Shown: piece after piece, positions 7,569-14,963 of the stretch | Layout: every line of letters starts with the position of its first letter | Numbering within the stretch: position 1 is the stretch's first letter | Source: an uncultured Collinsella sp. | GTDB taxonomy: Bacteria; Actinomycetota; Coriobacteriia; Coriobacteriales; Coriobacteriaceae | Assembly: GCA_902493375.1 (NCBI GenBank) | Contig: CABUPH010000020.1 | Coordinates: 1-35,488 of the forward strand | DNA: 35,488 nt | Direction: 5' to 3' | The notes under the pieces: generated by a model | Databases searched by the model: none | Seen by the model: the letters and a program-made list of their open reading frames with translations, nothing else | What the model was told of the DNA's origin: nothing | Translations under genes and position numbers: made by a program

Positions 7569-8849
7569 TTACAGACCGCAGGCTGCTTTGAGTTCGTTGA
7601 CTCGGTCGGTGTTTTCCCAGGTGAAGTCGGCGTCTTCGCGGCCGAAGTGACCGTAGGCTGCCGTCTTTTCGTAGATGGGGCGACGCAGGTCTAGGTCGCG
7701 GATGATTGCGCCCGGGCGCAGGTCGAAGGTCTTCTCTACGGCTTCAACGATCTTGTCCTCGGCGACCTTAGCGGTACCGAATGTGTCGACCATGATTGAG
7801 AGGGGCTTGGACACGCCGATGGCGTAAGCCAGCTCGACCTCGCAGCGGTCGGCCAGGCCGGCGGCGACCACGTTCTTGGCGACCCAGCGCGCGGCATACG
7901 CTGCGGAGCGGTCGACCTTGGTGCAGTCCTTGCCGCTAAAGGCACCGCCGCCGTGACGGCCGTAGCCACCGTAGGTGTCGACGATGATCTTACGGCCGGT
8001 GAGGCCCGTGTCGCCCATGGGGCCGCCCACGACAAAGCGACCGGTGGGGTTCACGTAGATGTCCGCGTTGTCCCACGGCATGTTCTCAGCGGCCATGACC
8101 GGGGTGATGACGTGCTCGATGAGGTCGGCCTTGATCTTGCCCATGTCCTCGATCTCGGCTGCGTGCTGCGTGGAGATGACGATGGTCGTGACCTCGACGG
8201 GCTTGCCTTCCTCGTAGCGCACGGTGACCTGGGTCTTGCCGTCGGGACGCAAATAGGCGAGGGTACCGTCGTGACGAACGGCTGCCAGGCGCTCGGCCAG
8301 GCGGCTTGCCAGGTAGTGTGGCATGGGCATGAGGGTCTTGGTCTCGTTGGAGGCATAACCGAACATCATGCCCTGGTCGCCGGCACCGATCAGGTCGATC
8401 GGGTCGGTGGTAGCGCCGGTCTGGGTCTCAAACGACTCGTCAACGCCCTGGGCGATATCGGGCGACTGCTCGTGGATGAGGCTCATAACGCCGCAGGTGT
8501 CGCAGTCAAAACCGAACTTGGCACGGTTGTAGCCAATGCGGCGGATAACGCCGCGGGCGATTTCCTGTACGTCGACGTAGGCCTGGGTGCGAATCTCGCC
8601 GGCGACGATGACGGTGCCGGTGGTCACGAGGGTCTCGCAGGCGCAGCGGACGTTCTCCACGTTGGCAGGCACGCCGTTGGGGGCGATGTAGCCTTGGTCC
8701 TGGAGCTCTATTTCTTTGGCGAGGATTGCGTCGAGGACGGCGTCGCTGATCTGGTCAGCGATCTTATCAGGATGACCTTCGGTCACCGACTCCGACGTAA
8801 AAACAAAGGACCCGTGTTGGGGTGGGATGGAACGAAGTTCTTCTGACAT
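7569..8849 (-). CDS. metK: S-adenosylmethionine synthetase
   Basis: 426-residue cytosolic methionine adenosyltransferase making SAM from methionine and ATP. Key motifs are FTSESVTEGHPDKIADQ near the N-terminus (ATP and metal binding), GAGDQGMMFGYA (about residues 135-146) in the methionine-binding region, and the P-loop-like GGGAFSGKDCTKVDRSAAY followed by ARWVAKNVVAAGLA in the C-terminal third. Length is slightly above the usual 385-400 residues, because of a short N-terminal extension and small insertions. The ATG at 8849 follows AAAGGAC at 6 nt. The gene is monocistronic, with a clear terminator downstream. Its leader contains a candidate SD-sequestering structure. Confidence 0.96.
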   Translation of the reverse strand: MSEELRSIPPQHGSFVFTSESVTEGHPDKIADQISDAVLDAILAKEIELQDQGYIAPNGVPANVENVRCACETLVTTGTVIVAGEIRTQAYVDVQEIARGVIRRIGYNRAKFGFDCDTCGVMSLIHEQSPDIAQGVDESFETQTGATTDPIDLIGAGDQGMMFGYASNETKTLMPMPHYLASRLAERLAAVRHDGTLAYLRPDGKTQVTVRYEEGKPVEVTTIVISTQHAAEIEDMGKIKADLIEHVITPVMAAENMPWDNADIYVNPTGRFVVGGPMGDTGLTGRKIIVDTYGGYGRHGGGAFSGKDCTKVDRSAAYAARWVAKNVVAAGLADRCEVELAYAIGVSKPLSIMVDTFGTAKVAEDKIVEAVEKTFDLRPGAIIRDLDLRRPIYEKTAAYGHFGREDADFTWENTDRVNELKAACGL

Positions 8850-8852
8850 GAT

Positions 8853-8915
8853 TGTCCTTTCAAAAACGTGTCCCGGCGACCGTTACCATTCCGCCGGGCT
8901 CTCTATGCAAGGGCA
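8853..8915 (-). promoter_or_regulatory. Candidate translational (SAM?) switch in metK leader
   Basis: On the minus strand the metK SD AAGGACA (8859-8853) can pair with an upstream TGCCCTT (8915-8909) at 6 of 7 positions. The pairing encloses a 7-bp GC stem CCCGGCG/CGCCGGG (8898-8892 with 8878-8872) that has a 13-nt loop. An anti-SD helix enclosing a hairpin in front of metK is the layout of the SAM-III (SMK) and SAM-VI riboswitches, but I cannot match a class by sequence. A possible -10, TATGAT (8922-8917), would start RNA near 8910 and so remove the anti-SD strand; if that is the real promoter, the switch model fails. Confidence 0.3.
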
Positions 8916-8955
8916 CATCATAGCGCGTAAATCAAACATTCACACCCTTTCCGCA

Positions 8956-9051
8956 CCTACTCATTGGGGACAGACTTAAATGATCAGCCTTGCCTAAGTG
9001 CCGACAGGTTGCCCAAAGACTGGTCATTTAAGTCTGTCCCCAATGAGTAGG
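8956..9051. repeat. 96-bp palindromic element with 28-bp perfect arms
   Basis: The bases at 8956-8983 and 9024-9051 are perfect reverse complements over 28 bp, and partial pairing continues inward for about 10 bp. The arms contain CATTGGGGACAGACTTAAA; this GGGGACAGAC type of palindrome is, from general knowledge, common among REP elements mobilised by REP-associated tyrosine (Y1/IS200-like) transposases. Part of the arm (GGTCCCCAATGA) follows again at 9050-9061. It lies between divergent metK and gltX. No transposase is in the window. Confidence 0.75.
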
Positions 9052-9101
9052 TCCCCAATGATTGGGTCGGTGCCCTTTGTGCGGAGGTTGCTTTGATGCT
9101 T

Positions 9102-9107
9102 TATACT
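9102..9107 (+). promoter_or_regulatory. Possible -10 of gltX
   Basis: TATACT lies about 40 nt before the gltX ATG, in the only short non-repeat stretch between the palindromic element and the gene. No good -35 is seen at 16-18 nt, so the support is weak. Confidence 0.3.
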
Positions 9108-9147
9108 GGTGCGGTTAGACATCCATCCTGCAATCGAGGAGATTTCC

Positions 9148-10623
9148 ATGGCATCAGACGTTCGCGTCCGCTTTGCACCCTCACCGACGGGCAAGCTGCA
9201 CATCGGCGGCGCCCGCACCGCTATCTATAACTGGGCTTTCGCCCGTGCAAACGGCGGCACGTTCATCCTGCGCATCGACGACACCGACCCCACCCGCTCC
9301 ACCGACGAGAACACGCAGATCATCCTGCGCGCCATGCGTTGGCTGGGCCTGGACTGGGACGAGGGTCCCGAGGTGGGCGGCGATTTTGGCCCCTACGCCC
9401 AGACCGAGCGCCTGGACCTGTACAAGCAGGCCGCCCAGAAGCTTTGGGACGAGGGCAAGGCCTATCCCTGCTTCTGCACCAAGGAGCAGCTCGACGCCGA
9501 CCGCAAGGCCGCGCAGGAGCGCAAGGACCCCTTCCAGGGCTATCAGCGCCGTTGCCGCAATCTTGATCCCGAGGAGGCCCGCCGTCGCATCGAGGCCGGC
9601 GAGTCCTACGTCCTTCGCATCAAGGTGCCCGAGGACCGCGGCGACGTCGTTATCCACGATGCCGTCCACGGCGAGGTGACCTTCGATGCCAAGGAGCTCG
9701 ACGACTTTGTCATCTTCCGCTCCGATGGCACGCCCACGTACAACTTCGCGACTGTCGTCGACGACGCCATGATGAAGATCACCCATGTCATCCGCGGCGA
9801 CGACCACCTGTCCAACACCCCGCGTCAGGTCATGGTCTACGAGGCCCTCGGCGCGCCCGTGCCCACGTTCGCCCACATCTCCATGATCTTGGGTGCCGAC
9901 GGCAAAAAGCTCTCCAAGCGCCACGGCGCCACCTCGGTGGAGGAGTACCGCGACGCCGGTTACCTGTCCGACGCCTTCGTCAACTATCTGGCGCTGCTCG
10001 GCTGGTCGCTCGACGGCGAGACCACGATCATCCCGCGCGACGTCCTGGCCAGCAAGTTCTCGCTCGACCGCATCTCCAAGAACCCGGCGACCTTCGACCC
10101 CAAGAAGCTTGATTGGGTTAATGCCGAGTACATCAATGGCATGTCCGATGCTCAGTTTGCCGATGAGATCATGGTCCCCGAGCTGCACGAGGCGGGTCTT
10201 ATCGAGGGTAATGTCGAGTACGGCGAGGATTGGATCGATGCGCTTGCTGCCATCGTTAAGCCGCGCACCAAGATGCCGGCCGACGCCGTGACCGTCGCCG
10301 CTTCCATCTTTGCTACGGCCGAGACGCTTGAGTATGACGAGAAGTCCGTCAACAAGGGCCTGGCCAAGGAAGGCATGGGTGCCATTCTGGATGCCGCCAA
10401 GGCCGCGCTCGAGGGCGTGGACGAGTGGACGGCTGTCAACATTGACGCCGCGCTTGAGCCGCTTCCCGAGCAGATGGACCTTAAGAAGCGCGTGGTGTTC
10501 CAGGCCGTGCGCGTCGCCGTCTGCGGCAACATGGTGAGTCCTCCGCTGGGCGAGACCATGGCGCTCGTCGGCCGCGACGACTGCCTGGCGCGCATCGACC
10601 GCGCCCGCACGATGGCGCTGTAA
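9148..10623 (+). CDS. gltX: Glutamyl-tRNA synthetase
   Basis: 491-residue class I aminoacyl-tRNA synthetase charging tRNA with glutamate in the cytosol. The ATG at 9148 is chosen because GAGGAG ends 6 nt before it; 13 upstream codons in the same frame are unlikely. The HIGH-type motif appears in RFAPSPTGKLHIGGARTA (about residues 6-23), and the KMSKS-type motif is KKLSKRHGA (about residues 252-260). The catalytic-domain insert and helical anticodon-binding C-terminus have normal length. Codons end mostly in C or G, as expected for a highly expressed gene of this genome. Whether it also makes Glu-tRNA(Gln) cannot be read from the sequence. A terminator follows directly. Confidence 0.96.
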   Translation: MASDVRVRFAPSPTGKLHIGGARTAIYNWAFARANGGTFILRIDDTDPTRSTDENTQIILRAMRWLGLDWDEGPEVGGDFGPYAQTERLDLYKQAAQKLWDEGKAYPCFCTKEQLDADRKAAQERKDPFQGYQRRCRNLDPEEARRRIEAGESYVLRIKVPEDRGDVVIHDAVHGEVTFDAKELDDFVIFRSDGTPTYNFATVVDDAMMKITHVIRGDDHLSNTPRQVMVYEALGAPVPTFAHISMILGADGKKLSKRHGATSVEEYRDAGYLSDAFVNYLALLGWSLDGETTIIPRDVLASKFSLDRISKNPATFDPKKLDWVNAEYINGMSDAQFADEIMVPELHEAGLIEGNVEYGEDWIDALAAIVKPRTKMPADAVTVAASIFATAETLEYDEKSVNKGLAKEGMGAILDAAKAALEGVDEWTAVNIDAALEPLPEQMDLKKRVVFQAVRVAVCGNMVSPPLGETMALVGRDDCLARIDRARTMAL

Positions 10624-10646
10624 TCGCTGCGCAAATGTATGTATCC

Positions 10647-10682
10647 GAGCCCCGTTCACTCAGAGCGGGGCTCTTGTTTCTG
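10647..10682 (+). terminator. Rho-independent terminator after gltX
   Basis: An 8-bp perfect stem GAGCCCCG (10647-10654) with CGGGGCTC (10666-10673), an 11-nt loop, then TTGTTTCT. It lies 23 nt past the gltX stop. Confidence 0.8.
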
Positions 10683-10712
10683 TAGACGTATGGGATAGGA
10701 GGTGCTGGGGCC

Positions 10713-13166
10713 ATGGCCGAGCAACTTTCGCTGTTTGGTTCGCCGGAACCAAAACAGGCCCTCGAAAAGCCCGACCGCTCGGCCGAGCAGGCCAAGCCCG
10801 AGTCCGCGCCCGAGCCCGTTGCCGCCTACGCGAGCGTGGTCCTCGACATCCCGACCCGTGCGCTGTCCGAGCCATTCGCCTACGGTATCCCCCGGTCCCT
10901 TGCCAACGAGGCGCAGATCGGATCCACGGTCCTGGTCCACATTGGTAACCGTGCTGCCGCGGGCTATATCGTCGACATTGCGCCTGAGCTGGGAGACCTG
11001 CAGGGCAACAACGCCCTCGACCTTTCGCGCATTAAGCCCGTCGAAGCCATCCTCAGCAAACCGCTCTTTACCGCCGAGGCTGCCCGTATCGCACGTTGGA
11101 TGAGCCGCGAGTATGTCGCGACGCTTTCCGAGTGCCTGCGCCTGTTTTTGCCTCCGGGCGGCAGCCCGCGCGTGGTCAAGGGCGACGACGGCGTGTGGAC
11201 GGTTGAACGTCCCGCCGTCAAGCCTATCCAAAACCGCTGGGTCATGCTCACGCCTGAGGGCTTCGACTATACGCCGCCCAAGACCGCCGTTCGCCAGCGG
11301 CAGCTCATCGAGGCGCTCCAGTGCGGCCCGGTCACGACGCGCGACCTCAACCTGCTCTATAACAGTATGTCGGCGACCATCAAGGCACTCGAAAAACGCG
11401 GCGTCGTGGTGGTTGAAGAGCGCCGAGCCTGGCGTGGCTGCAGCGAGCAGACCACGCTGTCCTCGGCAAGCGGTAAGGCGCCGGTCTCCCTTACCAACGG
11501 CCAGCAACAGGCACTCGCGCAGATTGAGCGCGCCCGTCTGGACGCCCATGGCGACGTGGTGCTGGTTGACGGCGTCACCGGCTCCGGCAAAACCGAGGTG
11601 TACCTCTCCGCCATCGAGCGTGTGCTCGCAGCCGGCCGTTCGGCCTGCGTGCTGGTGCCCGAGATCTCGCTGACGGCTCAGACCGTCGGTCGCTTTCGCT
11701 CGCGCTTTGGCGAGACGGTCGCCGTGTTCCATTCGCGCCTTTCGGCCGGCGAGCGCCTGGACCAGTGGGATATGGTCGCCAGCGGTGCCTCCCGCGTGGT
11801 CGTCGGCGCCCGCTCGGCGCTCTTTTGCCCGCTTGACGACCTTGGCCTCATCATCATCGACGAGGAGCACGAGACCAGCTACAAGCAGGGCTCCAGCCCG
11901 CGTTACCACGCGCGCGAGGTGGCGGCCGAGATGGCGCGGCGCTACCGCTGCCCGCTCGTGTTGGGCTCCGCCACGCCTTCTGCTGAGGCCCTCGATCGCT
12001 GCCGCCGTGGCACGTATAACGGTGCCACCTGGACGCGCGTCGAGATGCCCGAGCGCCCGGGACACGCCGTGTTGCCTACGGTTCGCATTGCCGACCTGCG
12101 CCGCGAGTTCGCGCACGGTAGCCGCTCCATGTTCTCAAAACCGCTGATGGAGGGCTTGGAGCGTGTGGTCGAGCGACGCGAAAAAGCCGTGCTGTTGCAC
12201 AACCGCCGCGGCTTTGCGCCGTTCCTGATGTGCCGCGAGTGCGGTTGCGTCCCCACCTGCAACCACTGCTCCACGGCGCTTACGTACCACGAGTGCACCC
12301 ATACACTGCAGTGCCACACCTGTGGTTCGTCCTGGCGCGTGCAGCCGTATCCCGCGCCCACGAGTCGCTGCCCCAAGTGCGGCAGCCGTTACCTGGCAAA
12401 AATGGGCCTTGGCACGCAACAGATCGAGGACGCGCTGCACCAGATGCTGCCCGAGGATGTTGCCATCATACGCATGGACGCCGATTCCACGCGCGGCAAG
12501 GATGCGCACAAAAAACTGCTCGAGCAGTTCGATGCGGCCGATTGCGCGGTGCTGTTGGGTACCCAGATGATCGCCAAGGGTCTCGACTTTCCCGAGGTCA
12601 CGCTCGTGGGTGTGGTCAATGCCGACTTCGCCCTCAAGCTGCCGGACTTCCGCGCAGGGGAGCGCGCCTACGACCTGCTGGAACAGGTGGCGGGTCGTGC
12701 CGGTCGCGGCGATCGGCCCGGCGAGGTGATCATCCAGACCTACCTGCCCGAGGATCCGGTCATTCGCGCCGTCGCCGAGCACGACCGGTCGATCTTTACC
12801 GACTACGACCTGGATCAGCGCCGCGACGCGCTGTACCCGCCGTTTGTTCGCCTGGTCAACATCTTGGTGTGGTCGGCGAACCGAGACGACGCGCAGGACT
12901 ACATCGGGCGCATTGCAAAGCTTCTTAAGCGCCGCTGGCATGCCGCCGCGCCCGTCTTTTTGCGGGCGGGCAGCGCGGTGCCGCAGGTGCTGGGCCCGGC
13001 TTCGTGTGTAATCGAGAGAGCCAAGGACCGTTACCGCTTCCATCTGCTTGTGAAGTCGCCCGTGGGGTACCATGTCTCTGATGATATTGACGCCTGCCTC
13101 AAAGAGGTGGGCTCCGTGCGTGGCGTGAGCGTGAGCGTTGACGTCGACGCCTATGATTTGATGTAA
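10713..13166 (+). CDS. priA: Primosomal replication-restart helicase
   Basis: 817-residue 3'-to-5' superfamily 2 DNA helicase that reloads the replisome at collapsed forks. Walker A GVTGSGKTEVYL is near residue 287, the DEEH box (IIIDEEHETSYKQ) near 382, and a zinc-binding module of eight cysteines in four CxxC pairs (CRECGC to CPKCGS) spans about residues 504-559. LGTQQIEDAL and QVAGRAGRGDRPGEVIIQT mark the second helicase lobe. An N-terminal extension (LSLFGSPEPK...) of about 35 low-complexity residues precedes the 3'BD. The start is ATG at 10713 with TAGGAGG about 12 nt before. def follows 18 nt after the stop, so the two are probably co-transcribed. Confidence 0.95.
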   Translation: MAEQLSLFGSPEPKQALEKPDRSAEQAKPESAPEPVAAYASVVLDIPTRALSEPFAYGIPRSLANEAQIGSTVLVHIGNRAAAGYIVDIAPELGDLQGNNALDLSRIKPVEAILSKPLFTAEAARIARWMSREYVATLSECLRLFLPPGGSPRVVKGDDGVWTVERPAVKPIQNRWVMLTPEGFDYTPPKTAVRQRQLIEALQCGPVTTRDLNLLYNSMSATIKALEKRGVVVVEERRAWRGCSEQTTLSSASGKAPVSLTNGQQQALAQIERARLDAHGDVVLVDGVTGSGKTEVYLSAIERVLAAGRSACVLVPEISLTAQTVGRFRSRFGETVAVFHSRLSAGERLDQWDMVASGASRVVVGARSALFCPLDDLGLIIIDEEHETSYKQGSSPRYHAREVAAEMARRYRCPLVLGSATPSAEALDRCRRGTYNGATWTRVEMPERPGHAVLPTVRIADLRREFAHGSRSMFSKPLMEGLERVVERREKAVLLHNRRGFAPFLMCRECGCVPTCNHCSTALTYHECTHTLQCHTCGSSWRVQPYPAPTSRCPKCGSRYLAKMGLGTQQIEDALHQMLPEDVAIIRMDADSTRGKDAHKKLLEQFDAADCAVLLGTQMIAKGLDFPEVTLVGVVNADFALKLPDFRAGERAYDLLEQVAGRAGRGDRPGEVIIQTYLPEDPVIRAVAEHDRSIFTDYDLDQRRDALYPPFVRLVNILVWSANRDDAQDYIGRIAKLLKRRWHAAAPVFLRAGSAVPQVLGPASCVIERAKDRYRFHLLVKSPVGYHVSDDIDACLKEVGSVRGVSVSVDVDAYDLM

Positions 13167-13184
13167 CAACCCGAAAGGATGGCC

Positions 13185-13721
13185 ATGGAAGCCAACGGAA
13201 TCGTACTGTCGCCCGACCCTCGTCTGCGCCAGGAGTGCGCCGTCATCGAGGAGATCACCCCGGCGATCGAGGCGCTTGCCGAGAAGATGAAGAAGATGAT
13301 GTTCGAGAACGGCGGTTGCGGCCTGGCTGCCCCGCAGATCGGCGAGCTCATTCAGCTCGTCACCATCGACTGCGACTACAGCGACAAGAACGACTATGAC
13401 CCCTACGTGCTCATTAACCCCGTCATTGTTGAGCAGAGCGACCATCTGGTGCCGTTTAGCGAGGGCTGCCTTTCCATTCCTGGCATTAGCTGCGAGATCG
13501 AGCGTCCCGACCATGTCGTCGTCGAGGCGTACGACCTGGACGCCAATCTGATTCGCTACGAGGCCTCGGGCGACCTGTTCTGCGTGTGCCTGCAGCACGA
13601 GATCGATCACCTGCACGGCAACACCATGTTCGAGCGATTGAAGCCGATGCAGAGGCTCAAGGCCGTCAAGGAGTACCAGGACGCCCTGGCCCGCGGCGCT
13701 CGACCGGGCGAGACGGAGTAG
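13185..13721 (+). CDS. def: Peptide deformylase
   Basis: 178-residue Fe/Zn enzyme that removes the N-formyl group from nascent proteins. All three signature motifs are present: GCGLAAPQIG (about residues 44-53), EGCLSIPG (with the metal-binding Cys) and QHEIDHLHG (HExxH, two metal His and the catalytic Glu). I choose the ATG at 13185: the SD GAAAGG abuts the earlier in-frame ATG at 13179, leaving it no spacing. It lies just after priA, and fmt, the formylase that provides its substrates, follows after a palindromic repeat. Confidence 0.95.
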   Translation: MEANGIVLSPDPRLRQECAVIEEITPAIEALAEKMKKMMFENGGCGLAAPQIGELIQLVTIDCDYSDKNDYDPYVLINPVIVEQSDHLVPFSEGCLSIPGISCEIERPDHVVVEAYDLDANLIRYEASGDLFCVCLQHEIDHLHGNTMFERLKPMQRLKAVKEYQDALARGARPGETE

Positions 13722-13729
13722 GTTTGTCC

Positions 13730-13825
13730 GTCCCCGGGGCGCCCGCCTATATCATCCCGTGCTCAAACATTCTCGCTGCGCTGCGAAACTGCGCGCGGGA
13801 CGATATAGGCGGGCGCCCCGGGGAC
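13730..13825. repeat. 96-bp GC-rich palindromic element after def
   Basis: Arms at 13730-13762 and 13793-13825 match at 31 of 33 positions. They begin GTCCCCGGGGCGCCCGCC and include TATATC before the turn; the 30-nt centre contains CTCGCTGCGCTGCGA. It starts 8 nt past the def stop. No T-run follows, so a dispersed palindrome is likelier than a plain terminator. Confidence 0.7.
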
Positions 13826-13902
13826 TACGTTGACGCTGCTTGACTCGCCCGGGTGCCGTCGGGCCAGGGAAGGGCGTCTTCGCTGATAATTGCTTTGTTG
13901 GA

Positions 13903-13935
13903 AGAGCTGCTTTTATTGCGGCTCTTTCTTTGGTT
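13903..13935 (+). terminator. Weak hairpin-plus-T-run between def and fmt
   Basis: AGAGCTGC (13903-13910) pairs with GCGGCTCT (13918-13925) with one G-U pair, followed by TTCTTTGGTTTTGG. It could end the priA-def transcript. The remaining bases to the fmt start (13936-14042) are T-rich, with no gene or convincing promoter seen. Confidence 0.35.
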
Positions 13936-14042
13936 TTGGGTATATTTGTTTTTGTTGAATTGTTCTTGCGGATGGGCCGGGTACTTGGCTTTCCGCTGTT
14001 CTTTGTAGCCGTCTCGGCTTTGGTTGAGGGGAGACGTCCTTT

Positions 14043-14963
14043 ATGCGTATTGTGTTTATGGGTACGCCTGATTTTGCTGTGCCTTCGCTGGTTTCGCTTG
14101 TTGAGGCTGGGAATGAGATTGCGCTTGTTGCTACTCGTCCTGATGCTGTTCGTGGGCGTGGTAAGAAGCTGGAGCCGTCTCCTGTTAAAGCCAAGGCGCT
14201 TGAGCTTGGGTTGCCGGTTATCGAGGCTAATCGTATGACGGCCGAGGTTGTTGAGGCGCTCCAAGCTGCGCAAGCCGATATTTTCTGTGTGGCTGCTTAT
14301 GGCTGTATTTTGCCGGATGAGGTGCTGCATATGGCGCCGCTTGGTATTGTGAATGTTCATGCGTCCTTGCTGCCTCGTTGGCGTGGGGCTGCTCCTATTC
14401 AGCGTGCGATTCTCGCTGGTGATGAGGTTGCTGGCGTTTCTATTATGCGCATTGGGCATGGTGTGGATACTGGTGCTTATTGCGCGCAGGCCTCGACCTC
14501 GGTTGCCGGTAAGCATGCCGAGGCGCTCACGATGGAGCTTGGTGAGCTTGGCGGCAAACTGCTGGCTGATACGCTTCCCTCGCTTGCCGGTGGCTCGGCT
14601 GTTTGGACTGAGCAGGATGAGTCGCTCGTCACTCATGCTGCCAAGATTTCCAAGCAGGAGATGCGTCTGGATCCGCAGATGGCTGCGCTTGATTGCGTGC
14701 GTCATGTGCTGGCCTCGTCCGATACCGCTCCCGCCCGTTGCGTGATTGCCGGCAAGACCGTGCGCGTGCTCGATGCTGCGCCGGCTGATGTGTCGCTTGG
14801 CGAGGGTCAGGTTCTCGTTAAGGCCAAGCGTGTTTATCTGGGTCTTTCCGATGGCTCGGTTGCGTTGCTCGAGGTTAAGCCCGATGGCAAGCGTGCTATG
14901 TCTGCTTCTGCCTGGGCTGCCGGCCTGCAGGGCGCCGATCTTTCGTGGGGTGTTTTGTCATGA
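14043..14963 (+). CDS. fmt: Methionyl-tRNA formyltransferase
   Basis: 306-residue enzyme that formylates initiator Met-tRNA with 10-formyl-tetrahydrofolate. It begins MRIVFMGTPDFAVPSL. The catalytic region shows VNVHASLLPRWRGAAPIQ (about residues 104-121) with its conserved Asn and His, and MRIGHGVDTGAY carries the catalytic Asp. The C-terminal OB-like tRNA-binding domain is present and total length is normal. Its stop overlaps the rsmB start (ATGA). The codon pattern differs from most neighbours: the first two thirds use many T-ending codons (GTT, GCT, GAT, ATT, TTT), while gltX, priA and the glg genes favour C and G. Confidence 0.95.
   Translation: MRIVFMGTPDFAVPSLVSLVEAGNEIALVATRPDAVRGRGKKLEPSPVKAKALELGLPVIEANRMTAEVVEALQAAQADIFCVAAYGCILPDEVLHMAPLGIVNVHASLLPRWRGAAPIQRAILAGDEVAGVSIMRIGHGVDTGAYCAQASTSVAGKHAEALTMELGELGGKLLADTLPSLAGGSAVWTEQDESLVTHAAKISKQEMRLDPQMAALDCVRHVLASSDTAPARCVIAGKTVRVLDAAPADVSLGEGQVLVKAKRVYLGLSDGSVALLEVKPDGKRAMSASAWAAGLQGADLSWGVLS

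Noticed and set aside
13752..14705. 317-codon minus-strand frame over fmt
   Set aside because: Shadow of fmt and of the upstream palindrome; Arg/Thr/Asn-rich with no family likeness.
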